Origin: Collinsella aerofaciens
GTDB taxonomy: Bacteria; Actinomycetota; Coriobacteriia; Coriobacteriales; Coriobacteriaceae
NCBI RefSeq assembly: GCF_028206995.1
Contig: NZ_JAQLFL010000004.1
Coordinates: 78,241 to 142,240, forward strand
Reading direction: 5' to 3'
Length of the DNA: 64,000 nucleotides
Shown here: positions 51,549 through 61,204 of the stretch, piece by piece
How positions within the stretch are numbered: position 1 is the stretch's first letter
How the letters are laid out: each line of letters opens with the position of its first letter
Made by a program: the position numbers and the translations under genes
Notes under the pieces: generated by a model
What the model saw: the letters and a program-made list of their open reading frames with translations, nothing else
Told to the model about the DNA's origin: nothing
The model's database searches: none

Positions 51549-51573
51549 AAAACCTGTCTTTTTTGGCAGGTTA
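51549..51573. repeat. Family D hairpin overlapping the hisB stop codon
   Basis: AACCTG / CAGGTT arms around TCTTTTTTGG. The right arm contributes the hisB stop codon. It sits in the 45-bp hisB-hisH gap. Confidence 0.55.
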
Positions 51574-52158
51574 CAGCGATCCCTTGGTGCTGGGGATGCC
51601 CTGCACGCGGGGATCGAGCTCGCAGGCGTGGCGCATCGTGCGACCCACGGCCTTAAAGGCGGCCTCGATAATGTGATGCGAGTTGCCGCCCGCCAGCTCG
51701 CGCACGTGCAGCGTGAGCTTGGCATCGCGCGCAAAGGCGTAGAAGAACTCGACGGCCAGCTCGGTATCGAAGCTGCCCACGCGCTCGGTCGGCACGGGCA
51801 GCTCGCAGTAGGCCTGCCCGCGCCCCGAAATATCAACAGCAGCCATCACGAGTGTCTCGTCCATGGCGATCGCCGCGTCGGCAAAGCGTGTAATGCCCGC
51901 CTTGTCGCCCAGCGCCTGGCAAAACGCCTCGCCCAGCACAATGCCCGTGTCCTCGACGGTATGATGCGCATCGACCTCCACGTCGCCCACCGCGCGCACC
52001 GTCAGATCGAACAGGCCATGGCGGCCAAAAGCGTTGAGCATGTGGTCGAAAAACGGCACACCGGTCGAGATATCGCACACGCCGCTTCCATCCAGGTCGA
52101 GCTTTACGACAATGTCGGTCTCGCCCGTCTTGCGGGTCACCTCGGCATAGCGGTCCAT
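51571..52158 (-). CDS. hisB: Imidazoleglycerol-phosphate dehydratase
   Basis: A 195-aa manganese enzyme with FFDHMLNAFGRH, DAHHTVEDTGIVLGEA and GGNSHHIIEAAFKA, the three conserved His/Glu metal-site motifs. It is the monofunctional form, so a separate phosphatase is needed, consistent with the PHP enzyme at 47316. It directly abuts hisC. Confidence 0.97.
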   Translation of the reverse strand: MDRYAEVTRKTGETDIVVKLDLDGSGVCDISTGVPFFDHMLNAFGRHGLFDLTVRAVGDVEVDAHHTVEDTGIVLGEAFCQALGDKAGITRFADAAIAMDETLVMAAVDISGRGQAYCELPVPTERVGSFDTELAVEFFYAFARDAKLTLHVRELAGGNSHHIIEAAFKAVGRTMRHACELDPRVQGIPSTKGSL

Positions 52159-53274
52159 CTACATCTCCTCCTTCACCAGCGCGGCAAACGCAGCCAGCAC
52201 CTCGTCGTTTTCCTGCGGGGTGCCCACGGTAATGCGCAGGCAGTCCGCGAGCCCCGGCGCGTAGCTAAAGTCGCGCACCAAAATCGAATACTCGTCGCGC
52301 AGACGCTCGCGCACGCGCGTGGCATGCGGCGTGCGCACAAGCACAAAGTTCGCCGCGCTCGGCCACGCCTCCACGGGCAGACCCTCGGCAGCCATTGCGC
52401 GCAGGGCACACAACTCGCGCTCGCGCTCGGATGCGACCTGTGCCACCACGGGCGCGTACGCATCGCGGGCACGCACGCAGGCAAGCGCCGCCGCCTGGCT
52501 CAACACGTTGACCGAATAGATCTGGCGAATCGCCGCGAACACGTCGATGACCTCGGGTGCCGCGATCACATAGCCCAGGCGCGTGCCGGCGGCGCCGAAC
52601 GCCTTGGACAGTGTATGCAGAATCACCAGGTTAGGATGCTCGGCAATAAGGCCTTGCGCCGTAGTTGCCGCGCCAAACGAATCGTCGGCAAACTCCACGT
52701 AGGCCTCGTCGACCATGACCATGCCGGGGCACGCATCGCACAGCGCCGCGACAAAGTCGAGCGGCGCCACGTCGCCCGTGGGATTGTTGGGCGAGGTCAC
52801 GATCGCCAGGTTGCACTCGGGTGCGGCCGCAAGCACCGCCGCCTGGTCGAGCTCAAAAGTTGCCGGGTCGCGCCACACGTCGCGCACCTCGGTCTGACAG
52901 AGCGACGCAAAGAACGCGTACTCGCTAAAGCACGGCGGGCAGTTGAGCAGGATCCGCCCCGCGCCGCCAAACGCCAGCAGGAAGTTATAGAGTAGCTCGT
53001 CGCCGCCGTTGCCCACGCAGATGTTCTCGCGCGTCACGCCATGCCAGGCAGCAAGCTCGTCGCGCAGGTCGTTGGACATGGGATCGGGATAGCGGTTGAG
53101 CGGTGCGGCAGCCAAGGCCGCATCAACCGCCTCGCGCACGCCGGCCGGCACGGGATAGGTGTTCTCGTTGGCCGAAAGATTGATGCGCGTGGGCGTAAAG
53201 TTGGGATCGTAGGGCTCGATGCCGGTCAAGTAGGGCTGGACGAGCTCCTTCATGCGCGGCGTGAGTTCGGCCAT
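52159..53274 (-). CDS. hisC: Histidinol-phosphate aminotransferase
   Basis: A 371-aa PLP-dependent aminotransferase. Visible are LSANENTYP, VGNGGDELL, SPNNPTGD, DEAYVEF and the Schiff-base Lys in LHTLSKAFG. ATG 53274 (MAELTPRM) lies 1 bp after the hisD stop; a longer ORF start is inside hisD and rejected. Confidence 0.95.
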   Translation of the reverse strand: MAELTPRMKELVQPYLTGIEPYDPNFTPTRINLSANENTYPVPAGVREAVDAALAAAPLNRYPDPMSNDLRDELAAWHGVTRENICVGNGGDELLYNFLLAFGGAGRILLNCPPCFSEYAFFASLCQTEVRDVWRDPATFELDQAAVLAAAPECNLAIVTSPNNPTGDVAPLDFVAALCDACPGMVMVDEAYVEFADDSFGAATTAQGLIAEHPNLVILHTLSKAFGAAGTRLGYVIAAPEVIDVFAAIRQIYSVNVLSQAAALACVRARDAYAPVVAQVASERERELCALRAMAAEGLPVEAWPSAANFVLVRTPHATRVRERLRDEYSILVRDFSYAPGLADCLRITVGTPQENDEVLAAFAALVKEEM

Positions 53275-53275
53275 G

Positions 53276-54712
53276 TTAGACCTCCTCGCCGGTCGCGCCA
53301 GCGGCACCGCCTGCAGCCGCCGCCAGGTCCACGCCCTCAGCAACCGTCGCCACGGCGTCGCCCGGCCAGGCGACCTTGGTCAGGTCGGCCGCAGCCAGTG
53401 ACTCGGCACTCACGGCATCCTCGCCCTGCTCCAGCACGCGACGACGCAGGGCAGCAGAAAGCGCGTGCGCCCACAGGCCCTCGGCCTCGGCTAGACGCTG
53501 TGTGGCAGGAGCGTCGGAGAGCAGGCCCTCGGGCGTATAGCAAATGACGCTCGAGCGCTTGACGAACTCCTCCACCGAAAGCGGGTTGGAGAACATGGCG
53601 GTGCCGCCGGTCGGCAGCGTGTGGTTGGGGCCGGCGACGTAATCGCCGAGCGGCTCGGAGCTCCAGGCGCCCACAAAGATGGCGCCGGCGTTGCGGATGC
53701 CGCCGAGCAGGCCCATAGCATCCTTGCAGTGCAGCTCAAGGTGCTCAGGCGCCACGGTGTTCACGGCCTCGACGGCGGCGGCCATATCGGCAGCCACCAC
53801 GATGGTGCCCTCGTTGTCCAGCGAAGCACGGGTAATCTCGGCGCGCGGCGACTGCGCCACTAGAATGTCGATGCCCGCCTCGACCTCGCGCGCAAACTGC
53901 TCGTCGCAGGTCACCAGATAGCAGGCAGCGAGCGGATCGTGCTCGGCTTGGGCCATCAGGTCGGCCGCAACCACCATGGGCTTGGCCGTGGCATCGGCCA
54001 GCACGCAGACCTCGGAGGGGCCAGCGACCATGTCGATTCCCACGTCGCCCGAGACAATCTGCTTGGCCGCGGCGACAAAGGCGTTGCCCGGGCCGGTGAT
54101 CTTGTCGACGCGCGGAATGGTCTCGGTGCCGTACGCCAGCGCGGCCACGGCCTGAGCGCCGCCCACCATATAAATCTCGTCCACGCCACCGAGCTTTGCC
54201 GCGGCAAGCGTGTACGGGCTGATCAGGCCATCCTTTTGAGGCGGGGTCACCATGACCACGCGCTTGACGCCGGCGACCTTGGCGGGAATGGCGTTCATGA
54301 GCACCGTGGAGGGATACTGCGCGCGACCGCCCGGCACATAGATGCCAGCCGCCGCGAGCGGGGTCACCTTAACGCCGAGCATCGTGCCGTCCGGGCGCGT
54401 GGTAAACCAGCTCTGCTCGACCTCGCGCTGGTGGAACTCACGAATCTGGCGTGCAGCCTTCTCGAGCGCCGCGACAAAAGCGGGATCGAGGCCTTCGAGC
54501 GCGGCATCGATCTGCTCCTGCGGCAAGCGGAAGCTCTGCAGCTCGACACCGTCAAAACGCCGACAGTAGTCGCGCACCGCGGCATCGCCATTGGCGCGCA
54601 CGTTGGCCACGATATCGCGGGCGGCGTCGACGATGTTTTGCGGCAGCACGCCCTTACGGTTGAGTTGGTTGGTAACGAGGCGCTCACCGGGAGCAAGTTT
54701 GATGGTCTTCAT
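53276..54712 (-). CDS. hisD: Histidinol dehydrogenase
   Basis: Two-step NAD+-dependent oxidation of histidinol to histidine. The 478-aa protein has [15 protein letters not shown], the [13 protein letters not shown] motif, zinc-ligand region [10 protein letters not shown], and catalytic VAPEHLELH and [10 protein letters not shown]. It has an Ala/Gly-rich extension at its C-terminus. Confidence 0.97.
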   Translation of the reverse strand: MKTIKLAPGERLVTNQLNRKGVLPQNIVDAARDIVANVRANGDAAVRDYCRRFDGVELQSFRLPQEQIDAALEGLDPAFVAALEKAARQIREFHQREVEQSWFTTRPDGTMLGVKVTPLAAAGIYVPGGRAQYPSTVLMNAIPAKVAGVKRVVMVTPPQKDGLISPYTLAAAKLGGVDEIYMVGGAQAVAALAYGTETIPRVDKITGPGNAFVAAAKQIVSGDVGIDMVAGPSEVCVLADATAKPMVVAADLMAQAEHDPLAACYLVTCDEQFAREVEAGIDILVAQSPRAEITRASLDNEGTIVVAADMAAAVEAVNTVAPEHLELHCKDAMGLLGGIRNAGAIFVGAWSSEPLGDYVAGPNHTLPTGGTAMFSNPLSVEEFVKRSSVICYTPEGLLSDAPATQRLAEAEGLWAHALSAALRRRVLEQGEDAVSAESLAAADLTKVAWPGDAVATVAEGVDLAAAAGGAAGATGEEV

Positions 54713-54817
54713 ATCGGTATCCCCTATCGGTCGAGGTTGTGTTCGAAAAACGAGAGGCCGGGCGGCGGCGCCAATCGGCCCGCAGCCCGTACGTTGGGGC
54801 GCCCGTGCGCGCTCGCG

Positions 54818-56533
54818 CTATTGTGCCGAGCCCGCGACGGGCTCAAAATGCTTGTCCTTAACGGCCGCGGCCAGGCGATCTGCCAGATTGCGTACGCGCG
54901 GATCCAAGCGAGCGGCACCCGGGTTGACAAAGAAGCGGGCCGTGCAGTCCATGATGCGACCGGTGATGACCAGGTCGTTGTCGCGCAGCGTGGCGCCCGT
55001 GGCGGTAATATCCACGATGCGATCGGTCATGCCGACGATGGGGCCCAGCTCGATGTTACCGTGCAGCGAAACGATGTCGGCGTTCACGCCGCGCTCGGCA
55101 TACCAGGCACTCGCGATGCGCGGATACTTGGTTGCCACGCGAAGCGACCCGCGGCGGGCATAGTTGCGCTCGGCCTGGCCGGCGCGCCACGCGGGCTCTG
55201 CCTCGATAAACGCGCACAGGCCGTAGCCCAGATCGACCAGCTGCAGCAAGTTGAGGTCTGCCTCGATGAGCGAGTCCCAGCCACAGATGCCGCAATCGGC
55301 ACCACCACAGCCCACAAAAGCGGGCGCGTCGCTGGGACGCACGATGACAAACTCGATATCGCCGACCGTGCCCTCGCCGGCACGCGTGTCGCGACCGCGC
55401 ACAATCAGGTGACGGCCGGGGTCGCGCAGCTCAGAGACGTCCAGGCCCGCGGCCTCGAGCACGTCGAGCGTGTCGGCCTTAAGCGAGCCCTTGGGCACGG
55501 CGATGCGTAGCGGGCCTTCGGCGCCGCGGCCCACGGCGTGGTCACCATCGGAGGCGGCGTCCTCGGCAGAGGTGCACGCGGCCTCCAGACGCTCGAGCGA
55601 AAAGGCGAAGCCCGCCGCCGGCACCTCGATGCCGTCGCCGAACGCGCCGGTAAAGATAGAGTCGTAGCGACCGCCCGAGCCCACCGGATCGGGCAGGCCA
55701 CCGGCATAGGCCTTAAAGACCAGGCCCGTGTAGTAATCGAAAGAATTCATAATGGAAAAGTCGAAGGACAGCACCTGAGCGTCCTCGGGCGCCAGGCCCT
55801 CGACCAGCGCGCGCAGCTCACGCGTGAGCGGCGCGACAATACCGGCAGCCGCCAGCAGCGCATCCACGCGATCGAGCACTTCGGCCCCACCATGCAGGCG
55901 CGGCAGTTCGCTGACGGCGGCCTTAACGGCATCGGTCTCGGCGCTTGCCGCCACGCGGGCATCGAGGCCCACAAAGTCGTTGGCGTGCACGCAGCGCAGA
56001 GCCTCGGCAGCCAGCTCGCGATCCTCGCACGCCGCGAGCAGCTCCTTAAACGGGCGCACGCTACCTGCGATAATGCGCGCATCGGGCAGTGCCAGCTTAC
56101 GCACGGCCTCGGCCACGAGCGAGACGATCTCGACATCGCCCGCGGTATCGCCCGCACCGATGAGCTCAAAGCCCAGCTGTGTAAACTGACGCGAGCCACC
56201 GGCATTGCGCTGGCACTCGCGAACCACCGGCGCCTCGTAGCGAAGGCGTAGGGGCAGGTCGGCCGCGCGCATGCGGGTCGAAACCAAGCGCACGATCGGC
56301 AGCGTGTTGTCGGGACGGACCACCAGCAGGCGGCCATCATCGTCAAAGAGCTTAAACGGCGTGTCCGCAATGCGGCCGCCCTCCTCGAGCGAACCCTTGT
56401 CCTCGAGCAGTGGCGTCTCGACCGGCAGGTAATGATGCTCCCTAAAGCAGCCCTTCACCGTATATGCGATCTCCTCGCGCGCCTGAGCCTCCTCGGGCAA
56501 TATGTCCCGGAATCCCCACGGTGTGGCCGTCAT
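54818..56533 (-). CDS. hisZG: Fused ATP phosphoribosyltransferase: HisZ regulatory plus HisG catalytic domains
   Basis: First, committed step of histidine synthesis. Residues about 1-335 are a HisRS-like HisZ domain (WGFRDILPEEA, RPDNTLPIVRL, FDYYTGLVFKAY, GGRYDSIF). From about 341 (GPLRIAVPKGSLKADTL) to 571 it is a short-form HisG. These subunits are normally separate proteins that assemble as a hetero-octamer; here they are one 571-aa chain in one frame with an acidic linker (EDAASDGDHAVG). It is the first gene of the operon, preceded by GAGGAGG. Confidence 0.93.
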   Translation of the reverse strand: MTATPWGFRDILPEEAQAREEIAYTVKGCFREHHYLPVETPLLEDKGSLEEGGRIADTPFKLFDDDGRLLVVRPDNTLPIVRLVSTRMRAADLPLRLRYEAPVVRECQRNAGGSRQFTQLGFELIGAGDTAGDVEIVSLVAEAVRKLALPDARIIAGSVRPFKELLAACEDRELAAEALRCVHANDFVGLDARVAASAETDAVKAAVSELPRLHGGAEVLDRVDALLAAAGIVAPLTRELRALVEGLAPEDAQVLSFDFSIMNSFDYYTGLVFKAYAGGLPDPVGSGGRYDSIFTGAFGDGIEVPAAGFAFSLERLEAACTSAEDAASDGDHAVGRGAEGPLRIAVPKGSLKADTLDVLEAAGLDVSELRDPGRHLIVRGRDTRAGEGTVGDIEFVIVRPSDAPAFVGCGGADCGICGWDSLIEADLNLLQLVDLGYGLCAFIEAEPAWRAGQAERNYARRGSLRVATKYPRIASAWYAERGVNADIVSLHGNIELGPIVGMTDRIVDITATGATLRDNDLVITGRIMDCTARFFVNPGAARLDPRVRNLADRLAAAVKDKHFEPVAGSAQ

Positions 56534-56573
56534 CTGGTGAGCCTCCTCATGCTGTGTTGCATACAGAACAAAC

Positions 56574-56599
56574 GACCGGCATAGCTCCGCCGGTCTTTT
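56574..56599. terminator. Hairpin upstream of the his operon
   Basis: GACCGGC / GCCGGTC stem with an 8-nt loop, followed by TTTT on the plus strand and GTTTGTT on the minus strand. It is 40 bp before the hisZG start, so it might be a leader attenuator. No His-codon leader peptide is obvious. Confidence 0.4.
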
Positions 56600-56702
56600 G
56601 GGTACTTTAGCATACTAGAGTGCTTGCGGGGAAAATCCTTGCCCGCAGCTCACACCGTATTCATTTGGAAACATAGGGCAGATTGTCGCAACCCAACCCC
56701 AC

Positions 56703-57539
56703 CTAGACGCCAATCGCACGACGATACTCTGCCATTACCTGCGCATCGGCAGCTGCGGGGTCGGCAAAATAGCGCCAGTCATAAGTCTCGGCCGAAACAA
56801 CTCCGCGATAGCCGCGCGCCACCAGCCTATCCAGGTCGGCGCGCATATCGCGGTCGCCGTCACCCCAGGCAAGATGCGTCGTGCCATCTGCCGCAACATC
56901 GACAAAATGCACGTGGGCGACATCATCGCCAAGCAGATCGAAATAATCGTCGATGGTATCCCCCGCCACCGCCATAGCGCCCAAATCCAGACATGCCTTA
57001 AGTGCCGGATGATCAACTGCCTCGATCATGCGCTTCGTATCGGCCGCCGAGTTCACGATCATCGACTCAACCGGCTGTAGGGCCTCGAGCACCAGTCGCA
57101 CGCCGCACTCTCCCGCATGCTCGGCAATCGCACGCAGCATCGAGGCGCTGCGACCCCACGCGTCCTCGATCGGCTCGTTCAAAAATGCCCAGCCGCTCGA
57201 GACCATGACCTGCTCGGCTCCAAGTTCCGCCGCGATATCTACAACGTTCTTAAAGTACGCGAGCGTGCGGGCACGCGCCTCATTCCCGCGCGCCGCGATA
57301 TTCCACGGCTTGGGGTTGTTCTGTTCGGGACAAAGCCCCACAATCCGAACCCCATACCGCTGTGATAGCTCCCGCACCTGCTCGAGCGAATCGTATCCAT
57401 GGCAATCGACATACAGATGCATCGCCCCGGTCCAAAGCTCGCAACACGTGTAGCCCGAAGCCGACGCCGAAGAAAAGAACTCCTCAAGGTCAAAATAACG
57501 ATGGCTGATATTCATGACAGCAAGCTGAGGGTAGCTCAT
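56703..57539 (-). CDS. Sugar phosphate isomerase/epimerase (TIM barrel, AP-endonuclease-2 fold)
   Basis: A 278-aa xylose-isomerase-like barrel. The motifs are FFSSASASGYTCCELW, VLEALQPVESMIVN, KACLDLGAMAVAGD, VAHVHFVD and GVVSAETYDW, where Glu, Asp and His residues would bind a metal. Substrate unknown. It is downstream of the SIS-domain gene, so it probably acts on the same sugar. ATG 57539 has GGAGAG upstream. Confidence 0.85.
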   Translation of the reverse strand: MSYPQLAVMNISHRYFDLEEFFSSASASGYTCCELWTGAMHLYVDCHGYDSLEQVRELSQRYGVRIVGLCPEQNNPKPWNIAARGNEARARTLAYFKNVVDIAAELGAEQVMVSSGWAFLNEPIEDAWGRSASMLRAIAEHAGECGVRLVLEALQPVESMIVNSAADTKRMIEAVDHPALKACLDLGAMAVAGDTIDDYFDLLGDDVAHVHFVDVAADGTTHLAWGDGDRDMRADLDRLVARGYRGVVSAETYDWRYFADPAAADAQVMAEYRRAIGV

Positions 57540-57557
57540 AATTACTCTCCAACCCAA

Positions 57558-57590
57558 ACGGGGCCCCGTTCCATATAGGAGCGGGGCCCA
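57558..57590 (-). terminator. Hairpin between the SIS and isomerase genes
   Basis: GGGCCCCG / CGGGGCCC stem with a short T-poor tail on the minus strand. Partial termination or mRNA stabilisation is likely. Confidence 0.55.
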
Positions 57591-57612
57591 ATTACACAAA
57601 CGTTATTTGCTC

Positions 57613-58674
57613 TTAGTAATCGAACTGGTGATAGTAGCGACGATAGTTCAGGTTGTGCTTGGTGACCGTCTCGTAGTAAGCGGCAAGGCGATCGGTGATC
57701 AGCGAGGAGAGGATCCACGGAGACACGATGACGCGGAACTCGTCGTCAAGGCCGGGGATGGCGAACTCGGCGGTGTCGATGATGTTGATGTCGGTGTCGC
57801 CGGTCACGCCGCGGTTGAGGAACGCGCGGACGCGCTCGTCGAGCTTGCGGTTCTCGTCCTCGCCCATGAACAGGAACACGGGGACGCCCGGCTCCACGAG
57901 CTCGAGGGTGCCGTGGAAGAAGTCGGCCGAGGTGATGTAGCGGGTGCGCTTCCACTGCATCTCCTCGAGGATGCACATCGAGAAGAGGATGGTCTCGCCC
58001 CACAGGGCGCCGGAGCCGATGAACATGGTGTAGGGGGCCAGGGCGTACTTCTTGGCGAGCTCCTCGGCGCGCGGCTCGAAGCTCTTGCGGATGTCGACCA
58101 GGTGGGTCCAAACATCCTTGGTCTGCTCGATGAACTTATCGAACTGCGGGAAGCAGCCGCGGCGGTTGAGCAGGCGCAGGCCGAAGCAGTCGGCGAGGTA
58201 GTAGCCCATCTCGCAGCCGCCGTTACCATGATCGGAAGCCATCTTGACGCAATTCTCGGCGCCCACAGCCTGGCCGATGGGGCCCTCGGGCTTGGTCATG
58301 GCGTAGACACGAATGCCCTTTTCCTTCATCTTCTTGACGGCCTCGAGGACCTCGGGGGTGGTGCCGGACTCGGAGGCGGTGAGCACGACGGACTTCTCGG
58401 TCATGCGCTTGTGGCCCATGACGTTCCACTCGGCGGCGTGGATCAGGTAGACCTCGAGGTCGCGGTCGCCGAACTTGTTCATGAGGTACTCGAGCTGCAT
58501 GAGCTCGTCCCAGGTGCCGCCGACGCCCATCAGGAACACGGCGTCGTAGCCCTCGTCGGCGACCTTGTCGGCGAGCGCGGTCATCTTCTTGCCGGCCTCG
58601 TAGACGTTCTTGCCGTCCTCGACGTAGCCCTCCTGGCTAAAGTGCATGATCTCGATCTTCTCGGTTTCCTTCAT
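57613..58674 (-). CDS. SIS-domain sugar isomerase/deglycase (FrlB/AgaS-like)
   Basis: A 353-aa protein with two SIS domains. Phospho-sugar binding features are MGVGGTWDE, VLTASESGTTPEV and the second domain's FIGSGALWGETILF, with TSADFFHGTLELVEPG near the C-terminus. The layout resembles fructoselysine-6-phosphate deglycase and ketose/aldose isomerases. With a mannose-family PTS nearby sharing its operator, an Amadori-product or amino-sugar substrate is plausible but unproven. ATG 58674 has AAAGGA upstream. Confidence 0.85.
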   Translation of the reverse strand: MKETEKIEIMHFSQEGYVEDGKNVYEAGKKMTALADKVADEGYDAVFLMGVGGTWDELMQLEYLMNKFGDRDLEVYLIHAAEWNVMGHKRMTEKSVVLTASESGTTPEVLEAVKKMKEKGIRVYAMTKPEGPIGQAVGAENCVKMASDHGNGGCEMGYYLADCFGLRLLNRRGCFPQFDKFIEQTKDVWTHLVDIRKSFEPRAEELAKKYALAPYTMFIGSGALWGETILFSMCILEEMQWKRTRYITSADFFHGTLELVEPGVPVFLFMGEDENRKLDERVRAFLNRGVTGDTDINIIDTAEFAIPGLDDEFRVIVSPWILSSLITDRLAAYYETVTKHNLNYRRYYHQFDY

Positions 58675-58724
58675 GGCTTTTCCTTTCTGTCTTACACGCG
58701 AATCTATACATCGCGTTTCTTTTC

Positions 58725-58768
58725 GATACCAATTATAGACATACACCTAACGTGTTTTTAATACCACT
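58725..58768 (-). promoter_or_regulatory. Predicted promoter/operator of the SIS gene
   Basis: On the minus strand AGTGGTATTAAA (58757-58768) and ATAATTGGTATC (58725-58736) are 32 bp apart. They overlap a likely -35 (TTAAAA) and a consensus -10 TATAAT with 18-bp spacing. A third, inverted copy of the first motif lies at 58815-58826. The same pair at the same spacing precedes the PTS operon at 61877-61920. Confidence 0.6.
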
Positions 58769-58844
58769 TTTCAATCTGCTCCAATCCTCGGTGAACGGTC
58801 GAAATTCTCTGGTGAGTGGTATTAAATTAGAATTGAATGTATAG

Positions 58845-60059
58845 CTAACACCTCTGGCGCCTCCCTTGTGTGACAAAGAACAGCGTTCCTACCAGCGCAA
58901 TAATGGTCGATGCCCCAAACAGCACCGCCTGGACGCCCAAAGCCTCCGCCAAAAATGGAGCCGCCAGCAGCGGCAGCACGCCGGCGCTCATCAGGCCAAA
59001 ACGCACAAAGCCGGTAATGCGCCCGAGGTATTTGATGTCGGCGCGCTCCTGAATCAAGATCATCTGCAGCGGTTCCAGGAATCCCCAGGCCAGACCGTTA
59101 ATCGCCTGACCGATAATCGCGACCCCCAGCATATCGGTGCCCACGTACACCATGGACCCAATGCCCACGGCCATGAGCGCGCCGAGCAGCAATCGTAGGT
59201 TGACATGGCGAGCAGAAAGCTTGGTCAGGATGAACGCACCCACCGAGGAAGTGAGGCCCACGACCGAGGACAGCCAGCCCAGCCAGACGATATCCACGTT
59301 GAGCACATCACGGTAGAACAACGACTCAAGCGAATCGAACGCGCCGAACGCAAAGAATCCCAAAAAGCCCGAGATAAAGATGAGGCGCAGGTCGTGGTCG
59401 CGAAACGTAAGTCGCGCACCCTCGGCCATGCCGCCCAGAATACCGCCCTTCGGCTTTTCCCCTTTTGCGGGAACAACGCACTCGTGACAGCCCAAGGAGA
59501 GCACGGCCGCCACACCCATCATGCCCGCCATGAGCAGGTAGACCGATTGCGTGGCAAAACAGCTCACGATGGCACCGCCGAGCAGCGGGCCAGCGGTATA
59601 GGCGATATTGCTGTAGAACACCATGAGGCCGTTCACGCGGGTACGACCCTCGGTGGTCGACTCCAGGTATCCCGGAAACGCATGCGTGCAGGTGTTGATA
59701 AAGCCGCCCGCAAGTCCCAAGACGCACGCGGCAAACACAAGCCCGGGGACAGACAACGGCGCTAACCCCACGCCAAGCGATAGCACTGCCGTAATCACGC
59801 ACGTCACAAACGACGTCCGGCGCGGTCCAAAGCGATCGATGACCGAGCCCGACACCATATTGCCCACCGACGTCATAAGATTGCGCGCGAGCGTAATGGC
59901 GGCAACCAAAAAGGCCGTGCCGGCCAGATCATACGTGGCCGCACCGATAAGCCCCAAAAAGTAGACCGCGTTGTTGGCGCACCACTGCAGGGACTCAATA
60001 AGAATCAGCCTGACCTCTGCCGGCGTCAGGCGCATTGCTTCGCGACCCTTCGCGAACAT
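58845..60059 (-). CDS. Major facilitator superfamily transporter
   Basis: A 404-aa, 12-helix MFS protein. Motif A-like sequence is in GSVIDRFGPRRTS after helix 2, and the second half has a central loop (AKGEKPKGGILGGMAEG). The substrate cannot be predicted. AAGGAG lies 6 nt before ATG 60059. It is downstream of the PTS IID gene but a terminator separates them. Confidence 0.85.
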   Translation of the reverse strand: MFAKGREAMRLTPAEVRLILIESLQWCANNAVYFLGLIGAATYDLAGTAFLVAAITLARNLMTSVGNMVSGSVIDRFGPRRTSFVTCVITAVLSLGVGLAPLSVPGLVFAACVLGLAGGFINTCTHAFPGYLESTTEGRTRVNGLMVFYSNIAYTAGPLLGGAIVSCFATQSVYLLMAGMMGVAAVLSLGCHECVVPAKGEKPKGGILGGMAEGARLTFRDHDLRLIFISGFLGFFAFGAFDSLESLFYRDVLNVDIVWLGWLSSVVGLTSSVGAFILTKLSARHVNLRLLLGALMAVGIGSMVYVGTDMLGVAIIGQAINGLAWGFLEPLQMILIQERADIKYLGRITGFVRFGLMSAGVLPLLAAPFLAEALGVQAVLFGASTIIALVGTLFFVTQGRRQRC

Positions 60060-60075
60060 ACGAACTCCTTCTATA

Positions 60076-60115
60076 CAAAAAGGGGATGGAGGGCATAGGC
60101 CTGCTCCATCCCCTT
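60076..60115 (-). terminator. Intrinsic terminator after PTS IID copy 1
   Basis: Stem AAAGGGGATGGAG / CTCCATCCCCTTT with TTTTTG on the minus strand. Confidence 0.8.
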
Positions 60116-60150
60116 TCCAGGTTGCAACGAAAATCTATGCAGCCGGACCC

Positions 60151-60975
60151 TTACGCCAGCACGCCGAAGAACGCGCCGATGATGCCCACGACCATGGTGG
60201 CCACGATCAGCACCATGGGGTTGATCTTCTTGGACAGCAGCCAGTAGTACAGCCAGAAGGCGATCATGCCGAGCATGCCGGGCATGATGCCGTCCAGGAT
60301 GTCCTGGAGGGTCTGGGCGTCGTCGCCCGAGCCGATGGCCACCGGGATGCTGGCCCAGAACATGTCCTTGCACATGGCGCCCACGACCATGACGCCCACG
60401 ATGCCCACGCAGGTCATGATCTTCTGCATGAGGCCGGTCCTCTGGGCCTCGTCCAGGAAGCCCACGCCCAGCTCGTAGCCCTTGACGGCGCCCCAGATGC
60501 GCAGCGCGAAGCCGGGGACGTTGTAGATGAGCAGGAAGGCGATGGGGCCGAAGGGGTTGCCGGCCTGGCACAGGCTGATGCCCACCGCGGCGGCGACCAC
60601 GCGCAGCGTCGACAGGAAGATGGAGTCGCCGATGCCGGACAGCGGGCCCATGAGGGCGGCCTTGACGTCGTTGACGCTCTCGGGCTCGATCTCGCCGCGG
60701 GCGATCTTCTCCTCCATGGCCATCGCGATGCCGCCGACGAACGGGGCGAACTGGACGGTGATGTTGAAGAACGCGCAGTGGCGGTGCAGGGCCGCGGCGT
60801 AGTCGTCGGGGCGGCCGGCGTAGATCTTCTTGAGCATGTTGGCGACCATCAGGCAGAAGGCGATGTTCATCTGCTTGTAGTAGGTCCAGGAGAACTCCAT
60901 GCCCAGGGCGCCGACGTTGACGGCGCTCTTGACGAGGTCGGAGCGCGTAATCTTGTTCTCGGGACTAGAAGTCAT
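60151..60975 (-). CDS. PTS mannose/fructose/sorbose-family IID component, copy 1
   Basis: A membrane component of a mannose-class PTS, about 274 aa. Recognisable are TRSDLVKSA at the N-terminus, GIAMAMEE, MGPLSGIGDSIF and three or four C-terminal hydrophobic helices. ATG 60975 overlaps the IIC gene; an in-frame ATG at 60984 is the alternative. A near-identical copy is at 62944-63768. No IIA/IIB genes precede it in this unit. Confidence 0.93.
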   Translation of the reverse strand: MTSSPENKITRSDLVKSAVNVGALGMEFSWTYYKQMNIAFCLMVANMLKKIYAGRPDDYAAALHRHCAFFNITVQFAPFVGGIAMAMEEKIARGEIEPESVNDVKAALMGPLSGIGDSIFLSTLRVVAAAVGISLCQAGNPFGPIAFLLIYNVPGFALRIWGAVKGYELGVGFLDEAQRTGLMQKIMTCVGIVGVMVVGAMCKDMFWASIPVAIGSGDDAQTLQDILDGIMPGMLGMIAFWLYYWLLSKKINPMVLIVATMVVGIIGAFFGVLA

Positions 60976-61204
60976 CGTCCTCATCCCCTTCCGCGGAGAG
61001 CTGGGGCTGGGCTCCGCCCAGGCCGAGCAGGTCGAACTTGTCGATGCCGATGATGATGGCGATCAGGGCGACGCCCAGGACGGGCACGTTGGCGTAGGAG
61101 CACAGCAGGAAGCCCAGGAAGTAGAAGGGCACGAGCTGCTTGGTGAGCACCAGGCGGCCGAGCATGGCGAAGCCCATGGCCGGCAGGATGTTGGCGGCAA
61201 CGCC
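60152..61204. repeat. Duplicated PTS segment, copy 1
   Basis: Matches 62945-63997 at a constant offset of 2793. Only one substitution was noticed (T at 60557, G at 63350). It spans all of IID and the 3' third of IIC. Confidence 0.9.

Noticed and set aside
50641..52995. 784-codon open frame on the plus strand across the his operon
   Set aside because: Antisense to hisA, hisH, hisB and hisC, which have all expected motifs. The composition (Arg/His/Ala) is typical of a shadow.
56534..56702. T-box or His-leader attenuator before the his operon
   Set aside because: A small hairpin is present, but there is no T-box sequence, no His-codon run and too little leader to support it.
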